A DNA stretch of 30,102 bases from DATKMS01 sp035541735. Lineage in GTDB: Bacteria > Desulfobacterota > Binatia > HRBIN30. The stretch covers positions 1-30,102 of the forward strand of contig DATKMS010000216.1 of NCBI GenBank assembly GCA_035541735.1. Reading direction: 5' to 3'. Positions within the stretch are counted from its first letter, which is position 1. Every line of letters starts with the position of its first letter. Positions 1 to 7,743 of this stretch are shown here, piece by piece. The notes beneath the pieces are model-generated. The model ran no database searches and was not told the origin of the DNA. It worked only from the letters and a program-made list of their open reading frames with translations. The position numbers and the translations under genes are program-made.

Positions 1-1
1 G

Positions 2-973
2 AAGAACAGCCCGTTCCAAGTGACGCTCGGTCCCAACTTCACGCTGACCATTGGCACCTTCCAAGGACAGACGAACGGACAGACGGAACAAGGCTTCTTC
101 GAGTTCCAGGCCGGACAACCCGACCCGCAGACCGGGATCGCAACCATCGACGTCACCAACTCGTCCGAGTTCCTGTTTGCCGATGCCCGGTCCGTCCCCG
201 GCGCCAACATCGTGCTGTGCCTCAAGCCCGTCCTGCCGGCACCGAACGCAGGCCTGATCGCGTGCAATGGTGGCCTGCCGGGGATCACCACCGCCCAGAA
301 CCATCGCCTCGGCCAAGTCGGTGTGGGTGGCTTCACGCCGGAGGACTGCGCCCGCATGGACGGCAGCATCGAGAGTCCCAACCAGATCTGCGCCATCGGG
401 CTGATCGGTCAACCGTGCCGGACGAATGCTGACTGCGACAGCACCAGCGGCGCTGGCGATGGGGTGTGTGGCCTCGATATGTCGCACTGCACGGCAGGGA
501 ACACCGGCGAAGACTGCCGCGCCGATGCCGACTGTGACACCACGCCGGGCGCGGAGGACGGCGTCTGCGGTACCACCAAACCACACCCCGGGGTGTGCAA
601 TGGGCCGCTGGTGGGCAGCCAGGGTCCCATCGACAGCGATCCGGGCGCGGTGGTCATCGCACCGAACACCGTGCCCGCGCTCAGCGGCCTGCCGGTGCGC
701 CTGTCGATTCAGTCGACGCTCCCGTGCGTTGATCCGGGCCCTGGGGCCGCCATCACGTTCGCTCTGACCAGCGGCATGGCTACGTCGAAGATCGACCACT
801 TCAGCAACGGCGACGAAACTGTGTCGCCGCCCCCGAACAAGGGCCAGAACTTCTCCTGCACCGACTGGCAGAATCCGAATGGCCCCGGCAAGCTGGTGCT
901 CAACGCTCCGGCCCTCGATCAGAACCCAGGGGGTGGCGACATCATCACGGGGTTCGTCTTCAGCGCGCAGTGA
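2..973 (+). CDS. Secreted Cys-rich repeat protein, 5' end missing
   Basis: The frame is open to the left edge. The first possible start, GTG at 20, falls inside a continuous beta-rich sequence (FQVTLGPNFTLTIGTF), so the gene most likely begins outside the window. The visible part is about 323 residues. Its middle carries two copies of a short Cys repeat of the form CR-x-(N/D)-ADCD-x(6)-DGVCG (about 415-472 and 511-571), with more Cys pairs before and after. The last third is rich in Pro and Gly and ends near FVFSAQ. Paired cysteines, the absence of membrane segments and the PT-rich secreted neighbour downstream point to an exported, disulfide-bonded protein. I recognise no catalytic motif and assign no function. 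It lies 54-69 nt before the next plus-strand gene and may be co-transcribed with it. Confidence 0.75.
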   Translation, partial: KNSPFQVTLGPNFTLTIGTFQGQTNGQTEQGFFEFQAGQPDPQTGIATIDVTNSSEFLFADARSVPGANIVLCLKPVLPAPNAGLIACNGGLPGITTAQNHRLGQVGVGGFTPEDCARMDGSIESPNQICAIGLIGQPCRTNADCDSTSGAGDGVCGLDMSHCTAGNTGEDCRADADCDTTPGAEDGVCGTTKPHPGVCNGPLVGSQGPIDSDPGAVVIAPNTVPALSGLPVRLSIQSTLPCVDPGPGAAITFALTSGMATSKIDHFSNGDETVSPPPNKGQNFSCTDWQNPNGPGKLVLNAPALDQNPGGGDIITGFVFSAQ

Positions 974-1042
974 TCGCGGCAACTCAGCAGGTGTGTAGCC
1001 ACAAATCAGTCTGAGGAACCGCCCCCTTTGAGGTCTCTGGTC

Positions 1043-2740
1043 ATGCTCCAGCAGCAGCGTATGCAGTGTGTTTATGCGGTATTGCTCATCGCCTTGTGCG
1101 CGACAGTCAGCCTCGCGCAACCCACCCCAGCGCTGCCCGGCGATGCCAACTGCGACGGGCAAGTCGACCAAGAGGATGTCGATACGGTGCTGGCCATCGT
1201 ATTCGGTCAACCCAATGACTGTGACGGCGCGGATGTGAACGGCGACGGCCGCGTCAGCGTCGCCGATGCAACTGCCGTGTTGCTCTTCCTCACCCTCCCC
1301 CCGCAATCTCCCACACCTACTGCGACACCGACGTCTCCTGGTGCGTCGGAGACTTCTACTCCTTCACCGACCGTGAGCCCGACTCAAACGGCCGGCAAGA
1401 CGCCGACTCCCGGCGCTAATGACTGCTGCCAGCTGGGACCGTTCTGCGGTCCGCCGAGCGGCGGCGTGTGTCCTGCCGGCGGCGTGCCGGTGTTCAACGC
1501 AAGCTGCTCGGGAGCGACGGGCCTTTGTGTCACTTTCACGGTGGGACCGACGGGCACCGCCACCGCCACGCCCAGTGGCGGCAGTGCGACGCCGACGAAC
1601 ACCCCGACCAATACTGCAACTCCGACGCGAACCGGCTCCCTCAGCCCGACCAGCTCCGCCACGCCGACTACGCGGCCGACACGAACATTCACCGGGACGA
1701 TCACCCCGACCTTTTCGCCGACGATCCTCGGCACGCTCACGCCGACCCGCACGCGGCCGCCGACGCGAACTGCAACGGCGACGGCAACCGCCACTATCAC
1801 CCGCACCCCCTCGAACACCCGAACCGCGACCTTCACGCGAACGACCACCCCGACGGCGACAGTAACACGCACGCCGACCATCACGCCTACCGCCACCATT
1901 ACACGCACGGCGACAGTGACGCGGACGTCGACCAATACTGCGACGATGACACCGACGCGGATCCCGACGGCGACGCGGACGGTCACGCGCACCCCAACCA
2001 ACACCCCAACCGCAACGAGCACCCGCACTGCCACCAATACGCGCGCCCCCACGAACACCTGGACACCGACGCCAACGCGCACCGCGACGCTGACGCGCAC
2101 GGTCACACCGACCCGGACAGTGACGCGTACGCCGACCCCGACGTTGCCAATCTCCGCGGGACCGCAGATCACGTTCTTCGGCCTGGCAACCGCCTCCAAT
2201 GTCGTCCTGCCGCCGTCGGGCAGCGACGATCTCGGCAACCCGGTCTACGATCGGCCCAGTGGCGCCGGGTTTTTCCTGGTCGTCGAAGTCAAGCCCGGGA
2301 GCAGCGGCAGACCGCCGGGGAGCGTCACCTCGAACGGCGATGACAAGACGCCGCCGGATCTGCAAATCGAGGCCACCCACGACCTCGGCAACGGCAGTGA
2401 CCGGATCTGCGACGTGGGACCGGAACCGAATCAGCCGCTGGGCGGTGTGCCGGGAATCGACCCGCCGAGCTTCGACTTCTCTTCAACGCAGGTGGTCGCG
2501 GCGCTCAACGACTTCGGCTGCCGCTTCGACGTGCACACCAATCAGTTTCCGTGCACCTTCGACAGCCAGGGAAATCCGTCCTTCGTACATCCCCTCATCT
2601 CCACCTTGCAGTACTGTACCGTCAGCGTGCTCAGCGACGCGCTGCAGTTCCCGCGTGGCAATACGTTGGTCAGCGTGCAGGTGCGCGACGACCGCGGCAA
2701 CATCGGCTTCCCGCAACACCTGGTGATCCAAGTGCCGTGA
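1043..2740 (+). CDS. Exported dockerin-like / Thr-Pro linker / Cys-module protein
   Basis: The chosen ATG at 1043 follows GAGG by 9 nt. TTG at 1028, 10 nt after GAGGA, is a longer alternative. The 565-residue product starts with a signal peptide (hydrophobic VYAVLLIALCATVSLA, cleavage before QPTP). Next come two EF-hand-like dockerin repeats at about residues 33-85 (GDANCDGQVDQED and ADVNGDGRVSVAD, with Asp/Asn at the calcium-loop positions). A short PT linker leads to a Cys module at 126-162 (NDCCQ…GGVPVFNASCSGATGLC), then about 200 residues of Thr-Pro-x-Thr linker. A C-terminal domain of about 195 residues carries a few Cys and a beta-like pattern ending LVSVQVRDDRGNIGFPQHLVIQV. The layout suits a surface or extracellular protein, with the linker as a glycosylatable spacer. 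The C-terminal domain is not recognised. The dockerin label rests on loop spacing only, and no cohesin is seen nearby. Confidence 0.85.
   Translation: MLQQQRMQCVYAVLLIALCATVSLAQPTPALPGDANCDGQVDQEDVDTVLAIVFGQPNDCDGADVNGDGRVSVADATAVLLFLTLPPQSPTPTATPTSPGASETSTPSPTVSPTQTAGKTPTPGANDCCQLGPFCGPPSGGVCPAGGVPVFNASCSGATGLCVTFTVGPTGTATATPSGGSATPTNTPTNTATPTRTGSLSPTSSATPTTRPTRTFTGTITPTFSPTILGTLTPTRTRPPTRTATATATATITRTPSNTRTATFTRTTTPTATVTRTPTITPTATITRTATVTRTSTNTATMTPTRIPTATRTVTRTPTNTPTATSTRTATNTRAPTNTWTPTPTRTATLTRTVTPTRTVTRTPTPTLPISAGPQITFFGLATASNVVLPPSGSDDLGNPVYDRPSGAGFFLVVEVKPGSSGRPPGSVTSNGDDKTPPDLQIEATHDLGNGSDRICDVGPEPNQPLGGVPGIDPPSFDFSSTQVVAALNDFGCRFDVHTNQFPCTFDSQGNPSFVHPLISTLQYCTVSVLSDALQFPRGNTLVSVQVRDDRGNIGFPQHLVIQVP
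1530..2150 (+). repeat. Thr-Pro linker low-complexity tract
   Basis: About 620 nt of degenerate ACx-CCG-ACx codons encode the Thr-Pro-x-Thr linker of the surrounding gene. Codons for Arg, Ala and Asn alternate with Thr and Pro. The opposite strand reads as an open Val-Gly/Val-Arg repeat, which is an artefact of this composition. Such tracts tend to expand and contract and can be misassembled. Confidence 0.85.
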
Positions 2741-2747
2741 GCCATCC

Positions 2748-2819
2748 GCGCGCGGCGCGGCTAGCAACGCGCGCGCTCATCCGGCATACCATCACCCAGG
2801 CGCGTGACGCGCACGCGCC
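2748..2819. other. Two GC-rich stem-loops in the gap before the small exported gene
   Basis: The gap holds two inverted repeats. One has GCGCGCG/CGCGCGC arms (about 2748-2754 and 2768-2776). The other is a perfect 7-bp stem GGCGCGT/ACGCGCC (2799-2805 and 2813-2819) with a 7-nt loop, ending 2 nt before the GAGAAGGAGA ribosome site. Neither has a T-tract. The first could end transcription of the upstream gene and the second could be a leader structure. Both roles are inferred. Confidence 0.3.
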
Positions 2820-2836
2820 GGAGAAGGAGATCTTCC

Positions 2837-3256
2837 ATGCAATGGACAGCCTGGATCGGCTTGGCACTCGGCGTCGTGATGGCCGCTACCCCCAAGCCCG
2901 GGCGACCACCGGTCATCCTGGAGATCGGCCCCGTCGTTCCCACCCCCGTTCCCACAGCCAAGCACGCCACGCGCAAACGGCTGATTACCGTCATCACCGT
3001 GCGCAACAGTCCGAATGGTGAAAGCGTCATCTCCTTCGAAGCCACCGACATCGCCGACGAGGGCGAAGAGCGCGTTCGTACACTCGCGTCCAAGAACTAC
3101 GCGCTGGCCGAGGCCGATGAAAAGCCCGAATTGAACGAACTGCGGGAACGTATCCTGCAACAGATCCGCGAACTGGAACGCGACATGTTGAAGTGGGCCG
3201 ACAAGGCTGGGCCGCCGAAGGAACACGCCCCGCTGTCGCCGCAAGCCCACCCGTGA
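2837..3256 (+). CDS. Small exported protein of unknown function
   Basis: The product has 139 residues. ATG 2837 is preceded by a strong purine-rich site (GAGAAGGAGA at 2821-2830, 6 nt away). In-frame codons upstream encode an Arg-rich stretch and were left out. The N-terminus (MQWTAWIGLALGVVMAA) looks like a signal peptide or membrane anchor. A Pro-rich segment follows, then a short beta-like stretch (KRLITVITVRN). The C-terminal half is charged and helical (NELRERILQQIRELERDMLKW), compatible with a coiled coil. I do not recognise a family. It sits between two PT-linker proteins, pointing toward the minus-strand one, so a role at the cell envelope is plausible but only inferred from the signal peptide and neighbours. 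Confidence 0.75.
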   Translation: MQWTAWIGLALGVVMAATPKPGRPPVILEIGPVVPTPVPTAKHATRKRLITVITVRNSPNGESVISFEATDIADEGEERVRTLASKNYALAEADEKPELNELRERILQQIRELERDMLKWADKAGPPKEHAPLSPQAHP

Positions 3257-3274
3257 GCCGGCGCCCCAGCAGCT

Positions 3275-6200
3275 TCACTGGAACAGCGCCAGGAACGCCG
3301 GGAGATCGGCAGCAGTCACCTGACTGTCAGTGTTGACGTCCGCCTCCGGCGGCGGCGCGTCCATGAACAGCGCGTCGATCAACGACGGCAGGTCATTTTC
3401 GTCGACGACGCCATCGCCATTCGTGTCACCGAGCAGGATCGGGATTGTCGGGCTGGGTGTGGGCGTCGGGCTCGTCGGCACCGTCGGCGTGGCCGTGCGT
3501 GTCGGTGTGAACGTACGCGTTGGCGTCGCCGTGCCCGTCTGGGTGACTGTCGGTCCCGGAGTTTGCGCAGAGCCGCTGTAGAAGCGGCTGTAGCGCAGCA
3601 GGTTGCGCGCCGCGGCGCCTTGTGAGGCCGGCTTGCCGTCCCAGCAATAGGCCAACGTCGACACGATCACGCGGCCATCACCGTATTGGTACTCCGCCAA
3701 GCTCGCGTCATCGCTGTTGGCGAGGAGCACCGCCGCATTGCCGGGCAGATTGGTCAACGTGCCGTAGTCGGTGGGCTGCCAGTTGTCAAAGTCGCTGCTA
3801 CCGAGCGCCTCGCCACCGTAGCCGGCGCCGGTGAAGTACGCATGCGACGGCCTCAGGATCTGCTCCCTGACGTGCTGCGCCGCACTGGAGAACCCGACGC
3901 CGCCGGGCGCGATGTTGGCTTGATCGCCGAGGCTGCCGGCGGCGTTGATCACGGCAACCCCTCCCAGACTCACGAACTGGGCGATGACGCCGTCCGGCGC
4001 CACCATCTGTTGGAGCTGCTGGTAGTCGTCCGAACCCAGGTCGGGCGCGACGTAGAGGACTTGATACAGGTCGCGCAGCGCGGCCGGATCTTTGCGCGCC
4101 AGGTCGCGGAATGAATCCGTGCCGGCGGAGAACATCAACGGCGGGTCGAATGCCAAGTTGAAGATGCAGTTGAACTGATTGCTGCCACTCACGAACAGGA
4201 AGGGGATGTTGGGCAGCGGCGTCGGCGTGGGCGTCGGTTGCGTCGGCGTCACGGTCACCGTGGGGGTAATCGTCGGCGTCACGGTCACGGTCGGTGTCGG
4301 AGATGGCATCGCGGTGGCGGACAGCGTGGGCGTCGGCGTCACCGTGCCGGTCGGGGTCGTCGTCGCGCTGGGCACAGCCGTCGGCGTGGCGGTCGGCAGC
4401 GGCGTGAGTGTCGGTGAAGACGACGGCGTGGGTGTCGCGGACGGCGTATTGGTCGCCGTCGGCGGCGGGGTGCGCGTCACGGTCGGTGTCACCGTCGCCG
4501 TTGCCGTCGGGGACGGCGACGCACTTGGGTTCGGCGTGGCGGTATCCGTCGGCAAGGCGGTGGCGGTGAACGACGGCGTCGGTGATGGCCGCGGCGTGAA
4601 GGTCTGAGTTGCCGGCGGGGCGGCACTCGGCGACGGCGTCGGCGAGACGGTCGGCGTCGCCGTCGCTACACTCGTTGGAGTCAGCGTGCTCGTTGGCGTC
4701 GGCGTGGTGGTGGGCGGTACCCAGCAGACTTCAACGTACACCGCCGTCGTGCGCAGCTCCTCGCCGGTGGTCACGTCGTGCCGCACCCCGGCTTGCAACG
4801 TGTTGATGTCCGCCCAGGTCCACGCCACCAACGTCGTCGGATTGAGCGCGTACGCGGTCGTAGAATCCGCGTAGGTGGTGGGTGGTGCGAACGCGCCTCC
4901 GGCGTAGGTCGTCAGGCCGATCTTCAGCGCCGTCCTCGCCGCGCTCCCCCCCAGTCCAGCCACCGTATTGCGACTCACGATGTGTACGACGACCGACGCG
5001 ATCGGTTCGGGCCGCGGGTCGACATCGTCGAGCGCATATATGTCGGTGCGGCCGCCTTGGCCCAAGTTCGTCCCGCTGAACACGTACGACACATCGCCAT
5101 CGATGGACCGCGCGCATTGCCAGTTGTCACCGCAGCCGTGCGCAAGATTCTGCGCCTGCAAGCTGCCCAACCCGTTCGGGCCGATCGCCAGGCAGTTGGG
5201 TCCCGAGGTCGGAAATGGCAGCGGCGTGTTGGTAACCGTTGGCGTCGCTGAGGGCGTGGCCGGGGTCGCGGTGACGGTTGTGGTTGGTGTCGGGGTGTCG
5301 GAAGACGTCGGCGTATCCGTTGGTGTTGGCGTCGGCGTATCCGTCGATGTGGCTGACGGTGTTGCCGTTGCAGTCGACGTCGACGTGCTCGTCGGCACGG
5401 TGGTCGGTGTCAGAGTCGCCGTAGGCGTGAATGTCGGCGTGGCCGTGCGGGTGAAGGTTGGCGTTGCGGTGCGGGTGAACGTTGTGGTCGGCGTGATTGA
5501 TGGTGTCGGCGTGTTGGTAGCCGTCGGTGTCACCGTCGGCGTTGCCGTGAATGTCGGTGTCGGAGTGAAGGCGGTGCACTGACCGGTGGACCCGTTGCAG
5601 CTCGCATTGAAAACCGGGACGCAGCCGCCGAGACAAGTCCCGCTAGCTCCCGACCCGCACGCCAGAACTCCGGAGAAGTTGCACTGACAGCAGTCATTTG
5701 CGCCCGGAGTCGGTGTTGGAGTTGGAGTCTGCGTCGGAGTGGGTGTCCGTGTCCTCGTCGGGGTGTTCGTGGCAGTTGGCGTCGGGGTTGTGGTTGGTGT
5801 CAGCGTCGGCGTATTGGTTGGAGAAGACGTCGCGGTCGGCGTCGGGGTACGAGTTGGCGTCGGGGTGCTTGTGGCCGTCGGCGTGTATGGAACGCACTGT
5901 CCGATCAGCCCCGAGCAACTCGCGCCGAAGACAGGTACACCCCCCTGACAACTGCCATTGATCACGGGACCGCAGGAGAACAGGCCAGTCTGACAACAAT
6001 CGTTAGGCCCCGGCGTCTGCGTCGCGGTCGGTGTCGCGGTGTTGGTGAGTGTGGGCGTGTTGGTTGCCGTGTCTGTGGGTGTCGGCGTCAGCGTTGCACA
6101 CGTCCCAGGAACCCCCAAGCAAATTGCGCTCTGAACGAGCGCACATTGGCTCGGACAGTCCCCACCCTGCGGCCGGTCGACACACACGGGAAGCTGCTGC

Positions 6201-6358
6201 TCGGTACCGCATTGGCAGCAGTCCTGTTGCGCGAGGGCGGGCCGCAGCGCAAACAACATTGCTGCGCAGTACACCACCACGCACCGGAGACCCCAGCCTC
6301 CCAAACCGCGGAACGTAGCTTGTCGAGTGAGGCGTGCTGCTTCGGGAGTGAATCCCAC
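3275..6358 (-). CDS. Large exported PT-linker protein with Cys modules, GATase-like domain and C-terminal dockerin-like repeats
   Basis: The chosen GTG at 6358 gives 1,027 residues and leaves 89 nt to divergent hisS. TTG 6436 would add 26 unlikely residues. A signal peptide ends near residue 43 (FALRPALA before QQDCC). Three Cys modules follow at about 46-87 (divergent), 119-155 and 221-261 (NDCCQ…CVPVFNASC…GQC), separated by Thr-Pro linkers. Residues 387-547 form a beta-rich domain beginning NCLAIGPNGLG. After a linker, residues 717-919 have the alternating pattern of a glutamine-amidotransferase/ThuA-like fold (FLFVSGSN, VLYVAPDL, GGVAVINAAGS, GRVIVSTLAYCW), with no catalytic triad that I can identify. 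The end, about 977-1027, holds two dockerin-type loops (GDTNGDGVVDEND, ADVNTDSQVTAAD). The module order is the mirror of the plus-strand PT protein, where the dockerin repeats are N-terminal. It is probably extracellular, and its substrate or partner is unknown. Confidence 0.85.
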   Translation of the reverse strand: MGFTPEAARLTRQATFRGLGGWGLRCVVVYCAAMLFALRPALAQQDCCQCGTEQQLPVCVDRPQGGDCPSQCALVQSAICLGVPGTCATLTPTPTDTATNTPTLTNTATPTATQTPGPNDCCQTGLFSCGPVINGSCQGGVPVFGASCSGLIGQCVPYTPTATSTPTPTRTPTPTATSSPTNTPTLTPTTTPTPTATNTPTRTRTPTPTQTPTPTPTPGANDCCQCNFSGVLACGSGASGTCLGGCVPVFNASCNGSTGQCTAFTPTPTFTATPTVTPTATNTPTPSITPTTTFTRTATPTFTRTATPTFTPTATLTPTTVPTSTSTSTATATPSATSTDTPTPTPTDTPTSSDTPTPTTTVTATPATPSATPTVTNTPLPFPTSGPNCLAIGPNGLGSLQAQNLAHGCGDNWQCARSIDGDVSYVFSGTNLGQGGRTDIYALDDVDPRPEPIASVVVHIVSRNTVAGLGGSAARTALKIGLTTYAGGAFAPPTTYADSTTAYALNPTTLVAWTWADINTLQAGVRHDVTTGEELRTTAVYVEVCWVPPTTTPTPTSTLTPTSVATATPTVSPTPSPSAAPPATQTFTPRPSPTPSFTATALPTDTATPNPSASPSPTATATVTPTVTRTPPPTATNTPSATPTPSSSPTLTPLPTATPTAVPSATTTPTGTVTPTPTLSATAMPSPTPTVTVTPTITPTVTVTPTQPTPTPTPLPNIPFLFVSGSNQFNCIFNLAFDPPLMFSAGTDSFRDLARKDPAALRDLYQVLYVAPDLGSDDYQQLQQMVAPDGVIAQFVSLGGVAVINAAGSLGDQANIAPGGVGFSSAAQHVREQILRPSHAYFTGAGYGGEALGSSDFDNWQPTDYGTLTNLPGNAAVLLANSDDASLAEYQYGDGRVIVSTLAYCWDGKPASQGAAARNLLRYSRFYSGSAQTPGPTVTQTGTATPTRTFTPTRTATPTVPTSPTPTPSPTIPILLGDTNGDGVVDENDLPSLIDALFMDAPPPEADVNTDSQVTAADLPAFLALFQ
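4211..4717 (-). repeat. Thr-Pro linker low-complexity tract
   Basis: This is the longest of several Thr-Pro linkers in the minus-strand gene (others at about 5207-5575 and 5699-5893). On the plus strand it reads as GTCGGCGT-like repeats that give false Val-Gly frames. It is roughly complementary to the plus-strand PT tract at 1530-2150. Confidence 0.8.
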
Positions 6359-6388
6359 GTGTGTGGACCTTCGGTCGGGGCCGGTTCG

Positions 6389-6417
6389 TTGACTTGCAGT
6401 AGACCCTCTGATACCTA
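6389..6417 (+). promoter_or_regulatory. Possible sigma-70-type promoter for hisS
   Basis: TTGACT (6389-6394) and TACCTA (6412-6417) are separated by exactly 17 nt and end about 30 nt before the hisS ATG. The element lies in the short divergent gap, provided the minus-strand neighbour starts at 6358. Assigned by eye from consensus likeness only. Confidence 0.4.
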
Positions 6418-6447
6418 CTCGCCACCCGCGGCGCAAGTCAAAAGTGA

Positions 6448-7743
6448 ATGAAAATCCCGTCAGTGAAAGGATTTCACGACGTCCTGCCCGGCGAGTCTGC
6501 GCGCTGGTCGTGGATCGAACAAGAGGCGCGTGGGTTGTGTGCCCGCTACGGGTTCGCCGAGATCCGCATCCCGATCGTCGAGCGCACCGAGCTGTTCAGT
6601 CGCTCCATCGGTGACACCACCGACATCGTCGAAAAAGAGATGTACACCTTCGAGGACCGGGACGGCTCCTCGCTGACCCTGCGTCCCGAGGGCACCGCCT
6701 CGATCGTGCGCGCCTACGTCGAGCATGCCATGCAGCAGAAGGAGCCGGTGTCGAAGCTGTGCTACTTCGGTCCGATGTTCCGTCGCGAGCGCCCGCAGAA
6801 GGGCCGCCTGCGCCAGTTCTCGCAGATCGGCGTGGAAGTCATCGGCCGCGATGACGCGGCGATCGACGCCGAGGTGCTGCTGCTCCTGCACGACCTGCTC
6901 ACCGTGCTGCACGTTCGCCGCCCGCAGATCGAGCTGAACTCGTTGGGCGACGCCACCTGTCGGCCGGCGTATCGCGACGCGCTGCTCGCCTTCGGCCGCG
7001 CGCATCTCAGCGCGCTGTGCGAGAATTGCAGCCGCCGGCTCGAGCGCAACCCGCTGCGCCTGCTCGACTGCAAGAGCCCCGAGTGCCACGCTGCCACCGC
7101 CGCCGCGCCGCTGATGATCGAGCACCTCTGTGGCCCGTGCCGCGCGCACTTCGACGCGGTGTGTGCCGTGCTGCGCCGGGAAGGGGTCGCCTATCGTCTC
7201 AACCCGCGCATGGTGCGTGGGCTCGACTACTACGTGCGCACCGCCTTCGAGGTGGTTGCCGAGGGCCTCGGCGCGCAGAACGCCGTCGGCGGCGGCGGCC
7301 GCTACGACGGTCTGGTCAAAGCGCTCGGCGGGCCGGACATTCCCGGCGTCGGCTTCGCGCTCGGCGTCGAGCGCCTGATCCTGTCGATGGCCGCACACGC
7401 ATCGGGAAGCCCGTCCGCGCCGGAAGTCTTCATCGCGCCGCTCGGCGCCGCGGCGGAGAGCGAAGCGATGCACCTGGCACACCGCTGGCGCCGCGACGGC
7501 GTGCGCCTCGAGATGACCAGCGGCGGCAAGAGCCTGAAGAGCCAGATGCGCCTGGCCGACAAGATGGGTGCCGCGTACGTCCTCATCCTCGGCGAGGAAG
7601 AGCTGGCCGCCAGCGCGCTGACGGTGCGCGACATGACCGCGAAGCGCGACTGGGCCCGCGCCGTCGCCCTCTCGTCCTCCGGCAACGCGCTGCGCGAGGC
7701 CTTGGTGCAGCTGGCGCAGCAATCCGTGGAGCAACGCGCGTGA
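6448..7743 (+). CDS. hisS: Histidyl-tRNA synthetase
   Basis: This class II synthetase charges tRNA-His with histidine in the cytosol. The product has 431 residues, normal for bacterial HisRS. The N-terminus has the family's KGFHDVLP. TLRPEGTASIVRAY (about 77-90) precedes motif 2 at about 106-130 (YFGPMFRRERPQKGR, then RQFSQIGVE). The histidine-specific signature RGLDYYVRTAFE is at about 257-268, a GGGGRYDGL loop follows, and motif 3 is GVGFALGVERL at about 300-310. An insertion carries Cys pairs (CENC, CGPC), as in many bacterial HisRS. A C-terminal anticodon-binding domain ends the protein. The ATG start has only a weak purine stretch (AAAAGTGA). Its TGA shares bases with the GTG of aspS (GTGA at 7740-7743), implying translational coupling. 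Confidence 0.97.
   Translation: MKIPSVKGFHDVLPGESARWSWIEQEARGLCARYGFAEIRIPIVERTELFSRSIGDTTDIVEKEMYTFEDRDGSSLTLRPEGTASIVRAYVEHAMQQKEPVSKLCYFGPMFRRERPQKGRLRQFSQIGVEVIGRDDAAIDAEVLLLLHDLLTVLHVRRPQIELNSLGDATCRPAYRDALLAFGRAHLSALCENCSRRLERNPLRLLDCKSPECHAATAAAPLMIEHLCGPCRAHFDAVCAVLRREGVAYRLNPRMVRGLDYYVRTAFEVVAEGLGAQNAVGGGGRYDGLVKALGGPDIPGVGFALGVERLILSMAAHASGSPSAPEVFIAPLGAAAESEAMHLAHRWRRDGVRLEMTSGGKSLKSQMRLADKMGAAYVLILGEEELAASALTVRDMTAKRDWARAVALSSSGNALREALVQLAQQSVEQRA

Noticed and set aside
1530..2150. Periodic repeats considered as a CRISPR array
   Set aside because: The repeats are codon-periodic, degenerate and in frame with a protein, with no spacers of constant length.
1364..2380. Long minus-strand open frames rich in Arg or Val-Gly opposite the PT-linker gene
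   Set aside because: They arise from the Thr-Pro codon composition on the other strand. The plus-strand reading has a signal peptide and domains.
4179..5582. Plus-strand Val-Gly repeat frames
   Set aside because: They are shadows of the Thr-Pro linkers and beta domains of the minus-strand gene, with no start signals or domain similarity.
7017..7739. Upstream extension of aspS by about 240 codons
   Set aside because: It runs through hisS in another frame. The protein similarity begins at GTG 7740.
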